In this document: positions 31,936 through 40,301 of the stretch, piece by piece
Numbering within the stretch: position 1 is the first letter of the stretch
How the letters are laid out: each line of letters starts with the position of its first letter
Origin: Burkholderiaceae bacterium
Lineage (GTDB): Bacteria > Pseudomonadota > Gammaproteobacteria > Burkholderiales > Burkholderiaceae_C
Direction: 5' to 3'
Length of the DNA: 50,023 nt
Assembly: GCA_022702125.1 (NCBI GenBank)
Contig: JAKOND010000148.1
Span: 1-50,023 of the forward strand
Translations under genes and position numbers: made by a program
Notes under the pieces: model-generated
What the model was told of the DNA's origin: nothing
Seen by the model: only the letters and a program-made list of their open reading frames with translations
The model's database searches: none

Positions 31936-33655
31936 CCGCGGCGCCGGTGCCGGACACCCAGCGCCCGGCCTCGGCCTCCTGCAGCTTGCGCCACATCACC
32001 TTGCCGCTGCCGCTCTTGGGCATGGCGTCGACGAACTCGATGCTGCGCGGGGTCTTGTAGACGGCCATGTTCTCGCGGCACCAGTCGAGCAGTTCCTGCC
32101 CGGTGGTGTCGCGGTGGCTGGAGCGCAGCACCACGATGGCCTTGACGCTCTCGCCGCGGTAGCTGTCGCGGCTGGCGATGATGCAGGCCTCCTGCACCGC
32201 CGGGTGGCGGAACATCAGCGATTCCACCTCCGCCGGCCAGACCTTGTAGCCCGAGGCGTTGATCATCCGCTTGAGCCGGTCGGTCATGTAGAAGTAGCCG
32301 TCGGCGTCGCGCCGGCCCAGGTCGCCGGAGCGGAAGAAGCGCTTGCCGTCGATGGTGGCGAAGGCGGCGGCGGTGGCCTCCGGCTGCTTCCAGTAGCCGC
32401 CGAAGACCTGCGGTCCGTGCACCACGATCTCGCCGGATTCGCCGACCGGCAGCTCCTGCAGCGTCACCGGATCGACGATGCGCGCGTCCACGCCGACGAA
32501 GGCCAGGCCCAGGCACTGCTGGCGGGCGGCTTCGGGCGGGTTGGTGTGCGAGGGCGCGGCGGTCTCGGTCAGGCCGTAGCCTTCGCAGTAGCGCAGCCCG
32601 AACTGCTCGTAGATGCGCTGCGCCACCGCCTGCGGCATCGCGGTGCCGCCGCCGCCCAGGTAGACCAGGCTCGACAGGTCGTAGCTGCCGTAGTGCGGGC
32701 TGGCCATGAGGTCGATCATCATCGTCGGGATGCTGGTCCAGTGGGTCACCCGGTGCCGCGAGATCATCCGGCCCGCGTAGTCGCGGTCCCAGCGCGGCAT
32801 GACCACCAGCGTGCCGCCGAGGTGGATGGTGCCGTGCATCACGCTCACCATGCCGGTGATGTGGAACATCGGGATCACCGCCAGCGCCACGTTGGCGGCC
32901 GAGCCGCCGCTCCAGAGCGCGCCGGCCACCGCGTTGTGCATGATGCTGGCATGGGTGTGGATGCAGCCCTTGGGCAGGCCGGTGGTGCCGCTGGTGTAGG
33001 GCAGGATCGCCAGGTCGTCCGGGCCGGCGGCGGGAGGCGGCAGCGGCGCGTCGCAGGCCAGCGCCTCGGACCAGCGGTGGATGCGGCCGCCGTCGAGCGA
33101 TGCGGGCTCGGCCGGCGTGGCGAGCCAGTCGCGCCAGGCCGGCGGCAACGCGTCCGGCCCGGCGGCCTGCAGGTCGACGCCTTCGGCCAGGTCGGCCACC
33201 ACCAGGTGGGCCAGCCGCTGCACGGGCGGCAGCGCATTGCTGGCGCGGGCCAGTTCGGCCGCCAGGTCGGCGCTGGTGATGGCGACGCGGACCTCGGGGT
33301 CCGCCAGGTAGTGCTTGAGTTCCTCGGCCCGGTTCATCGGATTGACCGGCACCACCACCGCGTCGGCGCGCAGGATGGCGAAATGCGCCACCACCAGCTG
33401 CGGGCAGTTCTGCAGGTCCAGCACCACCCGGTCGCCCGGTCGCACGCCGGCCGAGCGCAGGAAGCCCGCCAGCCGTTCGCACTGGTGCCGCAGCTCGCGG
33501 TAGGAGAGGCGCTGGCCCAGGAAAGCGACCGCCGTCTTGCCGGGATAACGTCGCGCGGACACGTCCAGGTTGTCCCACAGGCCGACGGCCGGCGCGGGCA
33601 GGGCATGCGGCACCCGGCGCGGCCAGGCGGCGGGAACGACAGGGGTCGGGGTCAT
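31916..33655 (-). CDS. Acyl-CoA synthetase (AMP-binding, long-chain fatty acid-CoA ligase-like)
   Basis: A 579-residue adenylate-forming enzyme that activates a carboxylic acid with ATP and CoA. The P-loop-like motif is ILPYTSGTTGLPKGCIHTH; YCEGYGLTETAA is the adenylate motif; FRSGDLGRRDADGYFYMTDR carries the hinge Asp; and the C-terminal catalytic Lys lies in PKSGSGKVMWRKL. The order and the phrase AVIPMFHITGMVSVMHG fit medium- or long-chain acyl ligases. GGAG lies about 11 nt before ATG 33655; an earlier in-frame ATG (33748) has no such site. The substrate chain length is not readable. ETF-QO at 9.3 kb would serve the same oxidation pathway but is not linked. Confidence 0.9.
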   Translation of the reverse strand: MTPTPVVPAAWPRRVPHALPAPAVGLWDNLDVSARRYPGKTAVAFLGQRLSYRELRHQCERLAGFLRSAGVRPGDRVVLDLQNCPQLVVAHFAILRADAVVVPVNPMNRAEELKHYLADPEVRVAITSADLAAELARASNALPPVQRLAHLVVADLAEGVDLQAAGPDALPPAWRDWLATPAEPASLDGGRIHRWSEALACDAPLPPPAAGPDDLAILPYTSGTTGLPKGCIHTHASIMHNAVAGALWSGGSAANVALAVIPMFHITGMVSVMHGTIHLGGTLVVMPRWDRDYAGRMISRHRVTHWTSIPTMMIDLMASPHYGSYDLSSLVYLGGGGTAMPQAVAQRIYEQFGLRYCEGYGLTETAAPSHTNPPEAARQQCLGLAFVGVDARIVDPVTLQELPVGESGEIVVHGPQVFGGYWKQPEATAAAFATIDGKRFFRSGDLGRRDADGYFYMTDRLKRMINASGYKVWPAEVESLMFRHPAVQEACIIASRDSYRGESVKAIVVLRSSHRDTTGQELLDWCRENMAVYKTPRSIEFVDAMPKSGSGKVMWRKLQEAEAGRWVSGTGAAVSPAAP

Positions 33656-33993
33656 GGTGGCGGGCTCCTTCGGCACGGAAGCGTGGATGAATCCGGCAGG
33701 TCCGGGCGGGGTGCGCGGGCCCGGCAGGCTCGTTCGCATCGTGGTCAAAGCCTATCGCCGTGTTTGCTGCGGTGCATCAGGGATGCCACCAAGCGGCGGG
33801 CGCGGCAAACCCTCGGAGAAATCGATTCCATCGGCATCGGCTGACGCTTCCGTGGCCGGCTTTCCTGCGCTGCCGGCGTGGATCGCGGCACACCATTCGA
33901 TTGCGCATGCGGCGATCGTCCGCATCGCCGGGCCAGCAGCGCCAGCGGCCGCGACACCGAACCACTACACCAAAGCCCTAGAGGAGTTCCGCC
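33656..33993. other. Gap between the acyl-CoA synthetase and DUF3309 genes
   Basis: A 338-bp divergent gap. I see no gene with believable coding in it and no strong repeat. It must hold the promoters of both flanking genes, but no good -35/-10 pair stands out. Confidence 0.4.
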
Positions 33994-34152
33994 ATGTCCC
34001 TGTCCTTCATCCTGCTGATCGTCCTGATCCTGCTCCTCGTCGGCGCGCTGCCGAGCTGGGGCTACAGCCGTTCCTGGGGGTACGGTCCGAGCGGCGGGCT
34101 GGGCCTGATCGTGGTGATCGTGCTGGTGCTGCTGCTCCTCGGACGAATCTGA
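33994..34152 (+). CDS. DUF3309 small membrane protein
   Basis: A 52-residue protein: MSLSFILLIVLILLLVGALP, a short polar turn WGYSRSWGYGPSGG, then a second helix LIVVIVLVLLLLGRI. Two helices joined by a Trp/Tyr/Gly loop is the exact DUF3309 pattern, widespread in soil proteobacteria with no known function. GAGGAG lies 8 nt before the ATG. It stands alone, with a double hairpin after the stop. Stress induction is often suspected for such proteins but nothing here proves it. Confidence 0.88.
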   Translation: MSLSFILLIVLILLLVGALPSWGYSRSWGYGPSGGLGLIVVIVLVLLLLGRI

Positions 34153-34158
34153 CGCCCC

Positions 34159-34211
34159 GGTCCGGAGCGCCCGGCGCGGCACTCCGGACCGCGCGGCGCG
34201 GAGCGCCGCGC
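34159..34211. terminator. Two tandem perfect hairpins between DUF3309 and pabB
   Basis: Hairpin 1: GGTCCGGAG (34159-34167) with CTCCGGACC (34182-34190). Hairpin 2: GCGCGGCGC (34191-34199), loop GGA, GCGCCGCGC (34203-34211). Both have perfect 9-bp stems between convergent stop codons. Confidence 0.55.
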
Positions 34212-34219
34212 CATGCGGC

Positions 34220-36058
34220 TCACCCGGCGAGCCGGGCCGGCAGCCAGCCGCGCAGGCTGTTGAAGAAGGCCAGTTCTGACGCTTTCCCCAGTTCTTCGCG
34301 CACCAGCCGCCTTTCTTGCAGCCGGCCGCTGCGCAGCCAGTGCCCCCGGCCGACGCCGCCGAGCAATCCGCACGACAGCGGCGGCGTGCACCAAGTCCCT
34401 TCCATCCTCAGCGCGATGTTGCCGCGGGTGCATTCGGTCAGTTCCCCGTCCGGGTTCCACAGGATCGTGTCGAAGACCGCCGGGTCCGTGGGCGCGAAGC
34501 GGTCGTAGTGCGCCCGGCGCGTGGTCTTGAAGCGCACGAAATCCGGATGGTCGGGTGCCATCGCGGCCTCCGCCAGCCGCAGCGCGACGGCGCCCCGGGT
34601 CTCTTCCATCGGGAAAGCCTCCGCCCGGACCGCGCCGTCGGGCGCATGCAGCAGCCGCAGCCGCCACAGTCCCCGGGGATGCGCCGCGGCCTGCTCCAGC
34701 GCGGCCCGCCGCGCCGCCGCGCCGCCGTCGGCGAAGCCGAAATGCCGTGCGGCCTCGGCCATGCGCGCCAGGTGGGCGTCCAGCGCCGGCAACCCGCCGT
34801 CCTGCAGCCGCAGCGTCTCCAGCAGGTCGAAGGGCTCCCGCGCCCGCATGAGGAAGGCGCGCTTGTTGCGCCACTCCCGCCATTCGCCCTCGGCGTCCGC
34901 ATCGATGGTGATGCCGCTGCCGATGCCGCACACCGCCGCGTCGCCGCGCACCTCCACCGTGCGGATCGCCACGCTGAAGGTGGCGTCGCCGCCGGGCCGG
35001 ATCACGCCGATCGCACCGCAGTAGACACCGCGCGGTGTCGGCTCAAGCTCGCGGATCAGGCCGGTGGCCCGCACCTTGGGCACGCCGGTCACCGAGCCGC
35101 ACGGGAAGATCGCCCGGAACACGTCGGCCAGCGTGGCGCCGGGCAGCGCCTCGGCCTCGACGTCGGAGGTCATCTGCCAGACGGTGGGCCAGGCGCGGGT
35201 CTCGAACAGCGCCGGCACCTTCACCGAGAACGGCCGCGCCACCCGGGACAGGTCGTTGCGCAGCAGGTCCACGATCATCAGGTTCTCGGCGCGTTCCTTC
35301 TCGGAGGTGCGCAGGTGGAGCGCCTGGGCGGCGTCCTCCCGCGGCGTGGCGCCGCGCGGCGCGGTGCCCTTCATCGGGCGCGCCAGCAGGCGCGCGCCCC
35401 GCCGGGCGAAGAAGAGTTCCGGGGACACCGACAGGACCTGCTCCCCGCCGGTGTCGAGGAAGGCGGCATAGCTCGCCGGCTGCGCCCGGTGCAGCGCGTG
35501 GAACAGCGCGCGCGGATCGCCGGCGAAGCGGCTGCGCAGGCGCGAGGTCAGGTTGATCTGGTAGGTCTCGCCGTCGGCGATGGCCCGGTGGATGCGGCCG
35601 ATGCGGGCGTCGAAGGCGGCGCGGTCGAGGTCGTCGAGCCAGTCCATCGGCGCCCAGCGGCCGGCGCCTTCGGGGGTCCCGGCGCCGTCCGCGGGCCAGG
35701 GCGTCGCCGCCTCGGCGTCGAACACCGCGAACCAGGCCAGCGGCCCGTCGGCTGCCGGCGCGCCGTCGCGCAGATGCACCGCGAAGGCCGCGTCGAAGGC
35801 CGGCGCCGCCTCGTAGCGCACGAAGCCCACGCACCAGCGGCCGGCGGCGGCATGGCGCTCGGCCGCGTCGAGCACCCCCGGCACCTCCGCCGGCGACGCC
35901 GCGCGCAGCACGGCGCGCGGCGCGCCGAAGGCCAGGCGCAGCGCCGGCTCATTGGCATCGCTGCCCACGAAATCGACGAGCGCGGTCGGCCCGCGGCGCG
36001 GCGCGTCCGGCGGCAGGCCCGGCGCGCCGGGCGCCGGAGGGGTCGGAACGTCGGCCAT
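34220..36058 (-). CDS. pabB: Fused aminodeoxychorismate synthase component I and 4-amino-4-deoxychorismate lyase
   Basis: A 612-residue bifunctional enzyme for p-aminobenzoate, the folate precursor. The N-terminal chorismate-binding half (about 20-375) has YQINLTSRLRSRF, ARPMKGTAPRGATPRED, EKERAENLMIVDLLRNDLSR, IFPCGSVTGVPKVRA and YCGAIGVIRPGGDATFSVAI. The C-terminal half (about 385-612) is a class IV aminotransferase-fold PabC: LLETLRLQDGGLPALDAHLA, the likely PLP lysine in FKTTRRAHYD, and DTILWNPDGELTECTRGNIA. Such PabB-PabC fusions are known in proteobacteria. A PabA glutamine amidotransferase is not in the window. The start lies two bases after the hrpA stop, so it is co-transcribed with hrpA. 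Confidence 0.92.
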   Translation of the reverse strand: MADVPTPPAPGAPGLPPDAPRRGPTALVDFVGSDANEPALRLAFGAPRAVLRAASPAEVPGVLDAAERHAAAGRWCVGFVRYEAAPAFDAAFAVHLRDGAPAADGPLAWFAVFDAEAATPWPADGAGTPEGAGRWAPMDWLDDLDRAAFDARIGRIHRAIADGETYQINLTSRLRSRFAGDPRALFHALHRAQPASYAAFLDTGGEQVLSVSPELFFARRGARLLARPMKGTAPRGATPREDAAQALHLRTSEKERAENLMIVDLLRNDLSRVARPFSVKVPALFETRAWPTVWQMTSDVEAEALPGATLADVFRAIFPCGSVTGVPKVRATGLIRELEPTPRGVYCGAIGVIRPGGDATFSVAIRTVEVRGDAAVCGIGSGITIDADAEGEWREWRNKRAFLMRAREPFDLLETLRLQDGGLPALDAHLARMAEAARHFGFADGGAAARRAALEQAAAHPRGLWRLRLLHAPDGAVRAEAFPMEETRGAVALRLAEAAMAPDHPDFVRFKTTRRAHYDRFAPTDPAVFDTILWNPDGELTECTRGNIALRMEGTWCTPPLSCGLLGGVGRGHWLRSGRLQERRLVREELGKASELAFFNSLRGWLPARLAG

Positions 36059-36060
36059 GC

Positions 36061-39000
36061 TCAGCTGACGATCAGGGCCCAGGCCTTGTCCAGCCGCTTG
36101 ACGCTGACCGGCTGCGGCGTGCGCAGCTCCTGCGCGAAGAAGCTCACCCGCAGCTCCTCCAGCAGCCAGCGCAGCTCCTGCATCCGGGCATCGACCGCGC
36201 CCTTGCGCTCGGCCACCAGGCGCCAGTAGCGCTGCTCCTGCGGCTTGACCTCGGCCATGCGCTGGGCGTCGCGGGCCGGGTCGGCGCGCAGCTTGTCCAG
36301 CCGCAGCACGATCGCCTTGAGGTAGCGCACCAGGTGCTGCAGCTGCGGCCAGGGCGTGACGGCGAGGAAGTTCTTCGGCACCAGGCGCTGGAGCTGCTGC
36401 TGCGCGTCGGCGACCGCGTCCGGCTGGATGCGGGTGTCCTTGATCTTGCGCGCCGCGGCGGCGTATTCCGCCAGCACGCCGGCGGCGAGCCGCGCCACCT
36501 CGTTGGCGATCAGCGTGAGCCGGCCCCGGCCCTCGTCCACCCGGCGCTGGAAGTCGGCGGCGTTGGTGGGCAGCGGGTCCTGCAGGAAGGCCCGGTCGAT
36601 GGCGATGTCGACGATCTGCTGGCGCAGCTCCTCCTGCGTGCCCAGCGGCATGTAGGCGACGGCCATCTTCTGCAGGTCGGGGATATTCTTCTCCAGGTAC
36701 TTGAGCGCGTCGCGGATCTGCAGCGCGAACAGGCGCCGCAGGCCGGCGCGGTGGCGTCCGGCGGCCGCGTCGGGCTCGTCGAAGACCTCGATGCGCACCG
36801 CGTCGCGGTCGTCGATCAGCGCCGGGAAGCCGACCAGCGTCTGGCCGCCCTTGCGGATCTCCATCAGCTCGGGCAGCTCGCCGAAGGTCCAGGCGGCGTA
36901 GCGCTGCTCGGCGGGCGCGGCCGGCTTTGCTTCCTTTTTGAGAGCTGCCTGCGAAGGTTGCTCCTGGGCCCCGGCCGGTTTCTGCCCGGAATTCCGGGCC
37001 GCATCCGGCGCCGCGCCGCCCTCCCCGCCCAGCCGCAATCCGGCCAGCGCCTGGAAGGCCCCGCGCGCCTTGCCGCCCAGCTCGGCCTTGAGCGCGCCGA
37101 GGTTGCGCCCGGCGCCCAGCTGCCGGCCGTGCTCGTCCACCACCCGCAGGTGCATGAACAGGTGCGGGCTCAGCATGTCGGCCTTGAAGTCGGCGCGCTT
37201 GACGTCGAGCTGGGTCAGCGCGCGCACCTCGCGCAGCAGCGCGTCGGTCAGCGCGCCGTGGCCGAAGGCCTCGGGCGCGTTGAGCCGCTCGGCGATGCGC
37301 GCGGCCGATTCGGGCAGCGGCACCAGCCGGGCGCGCGGCTTCTGCGGCAGGCTCTTGAGCAGGGCCTGGATCTTGTCCTTGAGCATGCCGGGCACCAGCC
37401 ACTCGACCCGGTCCTCGCTCACCTGGTTGAGCACGAAGATCGGCACCGCCACGCTCACGCCGTCCTTCGGGTCGCCCGGCGCATGCAGGTAGGTGGCGCC
37501 GCAGTCCACGCCGCCGAGCCGGACGGTGCGCGGGAAGGCGCTGCCGGTGATGCCGGCGGCCTCGTGGCGCATCAGCGCGTCGCGGGTCAGCAGCAGCAGG
37601 TCGGGCTGCGCGCGCACCGCGTCGCGGTACCACAGCTCGAACTCGCGGCCGGTGGCGATGTGCTCGGGCACCTGCCGGTCGTAGAAGGCGTAGATGAACT
37701 CGTCGTCCACCAGCACGTCCTGCCGGCGCGACTTGTGCTCCAGGTCCTCGACCTGCTGGATGGTCTTGCGGTTGGCGGCCAGGAAGGGCAGCTTCGCATC
37801 CCACTCGTCGCCCACCAGCGCCTGGCGCACGAAGATCTCGCGCGCGCCGGCCGGGTCGATGCGGCCGAAGGGCATGCGCCGGTTGTTGTAGACCACCAGC
37901 CCGTAGAGCGTGGCCCGCTCCAGCGCCACCACCTCGGCCGAGCGCTTCTCCCAGTGCGGGTCCAGCAGCTGCTTCTTGAGCAGGTGGGCGCCGATCTCCT
38001 CCAGCCACTGCGGCTCGATGGCGGCGATGCCCCGGCCGTAGAGCCGGCTGGTCTCGACCAGCTCGGCCGCCACGATCCAGCGGCCCGGCTTCTTCGACAG
38101 GTGCGCGCCCGGATGGCGGTGGAAACGGATGCCGCGCGCGCCGAGGTAGACGTCCTCCTCCTCGGGCTTGTAGCCGACGTTGCCCAGCAGGCCCGAGAGC
38201 ATCGCCAGGTGCAGCTGCTCGTAGCTGGCCGGCTGGCGGTTGAAGACCCACTTCTGCTCGTTGACCACCGTCAGCAGCTGGCTGTGGATGTCGCGCCACT
38301 CGCGCACCCGGCGGATGCTGATGAAGTTCTGGCGCAGCAGCTGCTCGTACTGGCGGTTGCTGAGCTTGTGGACCGGCGCCCCGGCGGCCGGCGGCGCGGC
38401 CACGACGGGCGGCGGCGGCGGCGCGGCGGGCGCGACCAGCCGCTGCGACACCGGGAGCGCCGCGGCGTTGGCCCGGCGGCCGGTGGCGGCCGGGGCGTCG
38501 CGGGCGGCCATCTCGCGCCGGCTCGTCGCCACCGGCGCGCCGCCCCGGGCGTCGGCCAGCCATTTCCAGAGCTTGAGGTAGCCGCTGAACTCGCTCTTGT
38601 CGTCGTCGAACTTGGCGTGCGCCTGGTCGGCCTGGGTCTGCAGCTCCATCGGCCGGTCGCGCACGTCCTGCACCGACAGCGCCGAGGCGATGACCAGTAC
38701 CTCCTCCAGGGCGCCGCGCTCGCGGCCCTCCAGGATCATGCGCCCGATGCGCGGGTCCAGCGGCAGGCGCGAGAGCTGCTGGCCGATGGCGGTCAGCTCG
38801 TTGGCCTCGTCCACCGCGCCCAGCTCGGCCAGCAGCTGGTAGCCGTCGGCGATGGCGCGGCCGGTCGGCGCCTCCAGGAAGGGGAAGCGCGAGACGTCGC
38901 CCAGTCGCAGCGACTTCATCCGCAGGATGACGCCGGCCAGGGACGACCGCAGGATCTCCGGGTCGGTGAAGCGCGGCCGGCCCTCGAAGTCCTTCTCGTC

Positions 39001-40206
39001 GTAGAGCCGGATGCAGATGCCGTTGGCCACCCGGCCGCAGCGGCCGGCGCGCTGGTTGGCCGCGGCCTGGCTCACCGGCTCGATCAGCAGCTGCTCTACC
39101 TTGCTACGAAAACTGTAGCGCTTGACCCGCGCCGTGCCTGCGTCCACCACGTACCGGATGCCCGGCACGGTGAGCGAGGTCTCGGCCACGTTGGTCGCCA
39201 GCACGATGCGCCGGCCGGTGTGGCCGTCGAAGATGCGGTCCTGCTCCGCCTGCGACAGCCGGGCGAAGAGCGGCAGCACCTCGGCGTTGCGCATCACCGG
39301 CTGGTGCGCCAGGTGCTTGCGCAGGTGGTCGGCGGCGTCGCGGATCTCGCGCTCGCCGGGCAGGAAGACCAGGATGTCGCCGGTCTGGCGCGGATCGGAC
39401 CAGAGTTCGTCCACCGCGTCGGCGATGGCCTCGTCGAGACCGTAGTCGCGCGACTCCTCGAAAGGCCGCCAGCGCTGCTCGACCGGGAAGGTCCGGCCCG
39501 AGACGTAGATGATCGGCGCGGGGACCGGATCGCCGCCCTTCTCGGCCGGCGGCGACGCGAAATGCCGCGCGAACCGGTCGGCGTCGATGGTGGCCGAAGT
39601 GACGACGACCTTCAGGTCCGGCCGGCGCGGCAGGATCTCGCGCAGGTAGCCCAGCAGGAAGTCGATGTTGAGGCTGCGCTCGTGCGCCTCGTCGATGATG
39701 ATGGTGTCGTAGGCCTTGAGCAGCGGGTCGGTCTGCGTCTCGGCCAGCAGGATGCCGTCGGTCATCAGCTTGACCGAGGCGTCCTTCGACAGCCGGTCCT
39801 GGAAGCGGACCTTGAAGCCCACCACCTCGCCCAGCGGCGTCTTCAGCTCCTCGGCGATGCGCTTGGCGACCGAGGACGCCGCGATCCGGCGCGGCTGGGT
39901 GTGGCCGATCAGCCGGCCCTGGCCCGGCGGCCGGCCGAGCTTGCCGCGGCCCATCTGCAGCGCGATCTTGGGCAGCTGGGTGGTCTTGCCCGAGCCGGTC
40001 TCGCCGCAGACGATGACCACCTGGTGCGCCTCCATCGCGGCGCGGATCTCGTCGCGGCGGGCGGAAACGGGCAGCGATTCCGGGAATTCGATGCGCAGCG
40101 GCGGCGGACCGGCCGGACGGGGCGCGCCGGCGGACCGGGCGGGAAGGGTCGGGGTGTCGGGATGGTCGGGCAAGGGGCGGGTTCCGCGCGGATTCTTCGT
40201 GGACAA
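36061..40206 (-). CDS. hrpA: ATP-dependent RNA helicase HrpA (DEAH box)
   Basis: A DEAH-box helicase of about 1381 residues, the size of E. coli HrpA, which rescues stalled or collided ribosomes. Walker A GETGSGKTTQLPK is near residues 68-80, then IIIDEAHERSLNIDFLLGYL, VVTSATIDADRF, and motif VI QRAGRCGRVANG. The C-terminal DUF3418 region follows. Two inserts break the usual sequence: a Pro/Ala-rich one after LWKWLADARGG (with APPPPPVVAAPPAAGAP) and a Gln/Lys/Ala-rich one before YAAWTFGELPELMEI. The start is set at TTG 40206 (reads STKNPRGTRP), because a CTGAAA-N17-GATAAT promoter covers the alternative ATG 40236. It is divergent from argA and upstream of pabB. Confidence 0.9.
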   Translation of the reverse strand: MSTKNPRGTRPLPDHPDTPTLPARSAGAPRPAGPPPLRIEFPESLPVSARRDEIRAAMEAHQVVIVCGETGSGKTTQLPKIALQMGRGKLGRPPGQGRLIGHTQPRRIAASSVAKRIAEELKTPLGEVVGFKVRFQDRLSKDASVKLMTDGILLAETQTDPLLKAYDTIIIDEAHERSLNIDFLLGYLREILPRRPDLKVVVTSATIDADRFARHFASPPAEKGGDPVPAPIIYVSGRTFPVEQRWRPFEESRDYGLDEAIADAVDELWSDPRQTGDILVFLPGEREIRDAADHLRKHLAHQPVMRNAEVLPLFARLSQAEQDRIFDGHTGRRIVLATNVAETSLTVPGIRYVVDAGTARVKRYSFRSKVEQLLIEPVSQAAANQRAGRCGRVANGICIRLYDEKDFEGRPRFTDPEILRSSLAGVILRMKSLRLGDVSRFPFLEAPTGRAIADGYQLLAELGAVDEANELTAIGQQLSRLPLDPRIGRMILEGRERGALEEVLVIASALSVQDVRDRPMELQTQADQAHAKFDDDKSEFSGYLKLWKWLADARGGAPVATSRREMAARDAPAATGRRANAAALPVSQRLVAPAAPPPPPVVAAPPAAGAPVHKLSNRQYEQLLRQNFISIRRVREWRDIHSQLLTVVNEQKWVFNRQPASYEQLHLAMLSGLLGNVGYKPEEEDVYLGARGIRFHRHPGAHLSKKPGRWIVAAELVETSRLYGRGIAAIEPQWLEEIGAHLLKKQLLDPHWEKRSAEVVALERATLYGLVVYNNRRMPFGRIDPAGAREIFVRQALVGDEWDAKLPFLAANRKTIQQVEDLEHKSRRQDVLVDDEFIYAFYDRQVPEHIATGREFELWYRDAVRAQPDLLLLTRDALMRHEAAGITGSAFPRTVRLGGVDCGATYLHAPGDPKDGVSVAVPIFVLNQVSEDRVEWLVPGMLKDKIQALLKSLPQKPRARLVPLPESAARIAERLNAPEAFGHGALTDALLREVRALTQLDVKRADFKADMLSPHLFMHLRVVDEHGRQLGAGRNLGALKAELGGKARGAFQALAGLRLGGEGGAAPDAARNSGQKPAGAQEQPSQAALKKEAKPAAPAEQRYAAWTFGELPELMEIRKGGQTLVGFPALIDDRDAVRIEVFDEPDAAAGRHRAGLRRLFALQIRDALKYLEKNIPDLQKMAVAYMPLGTQEELRQQIVDIAIDRAFLQDPLPTNAADFQRRVDEGRGRLTLIANEVARLAAGVLAEYAAAARKIKDTRIQPDAVADAQQQLQRLVPKNFLAVTPWPQLQHLVRYLKAIVLRLDKLRADPARDAQRMAEVKPQEQRYWRLVAERKGAVDARMQELRWLLEELRVSFFAQELRTPQPVSVKRLDKAWALIVS

Positions 40207-40212
40207 TCGCGA

Positions 40213-40241
40213 ATTATCCCCGTCCGGCCCCGGCATTTCAG
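40213..40241 (-). promoter_or_regulatory. hrpA promoter
   Basis: On the minus strand CTGAAA (40241-40236), 17-bp spacer, GATAAT (40218-40213): 4 of 6 and 5 of 6 matches with ideal spacing. It falls six bases before the TTG at 40206. The overlapping 19-mer GGACAAT-CGCGA-ATTATCC (40201-40219) is also a near-perfect inverted repeat. Confidence 0.5.
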
Positions 40242-40301
40242 GATGCCGCGGCAGAGTCCCTCGCCGCCCCTCCGGCCTCCAGCCCGGCCCGTCCGTCCGC
40301 A

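Noticed and set aside
33760-33981. A 73-codon frame in the gap before DUF3309
   Set aside because: Arg/Pro/Gln-rich with no ribosome site and no recognisable family.
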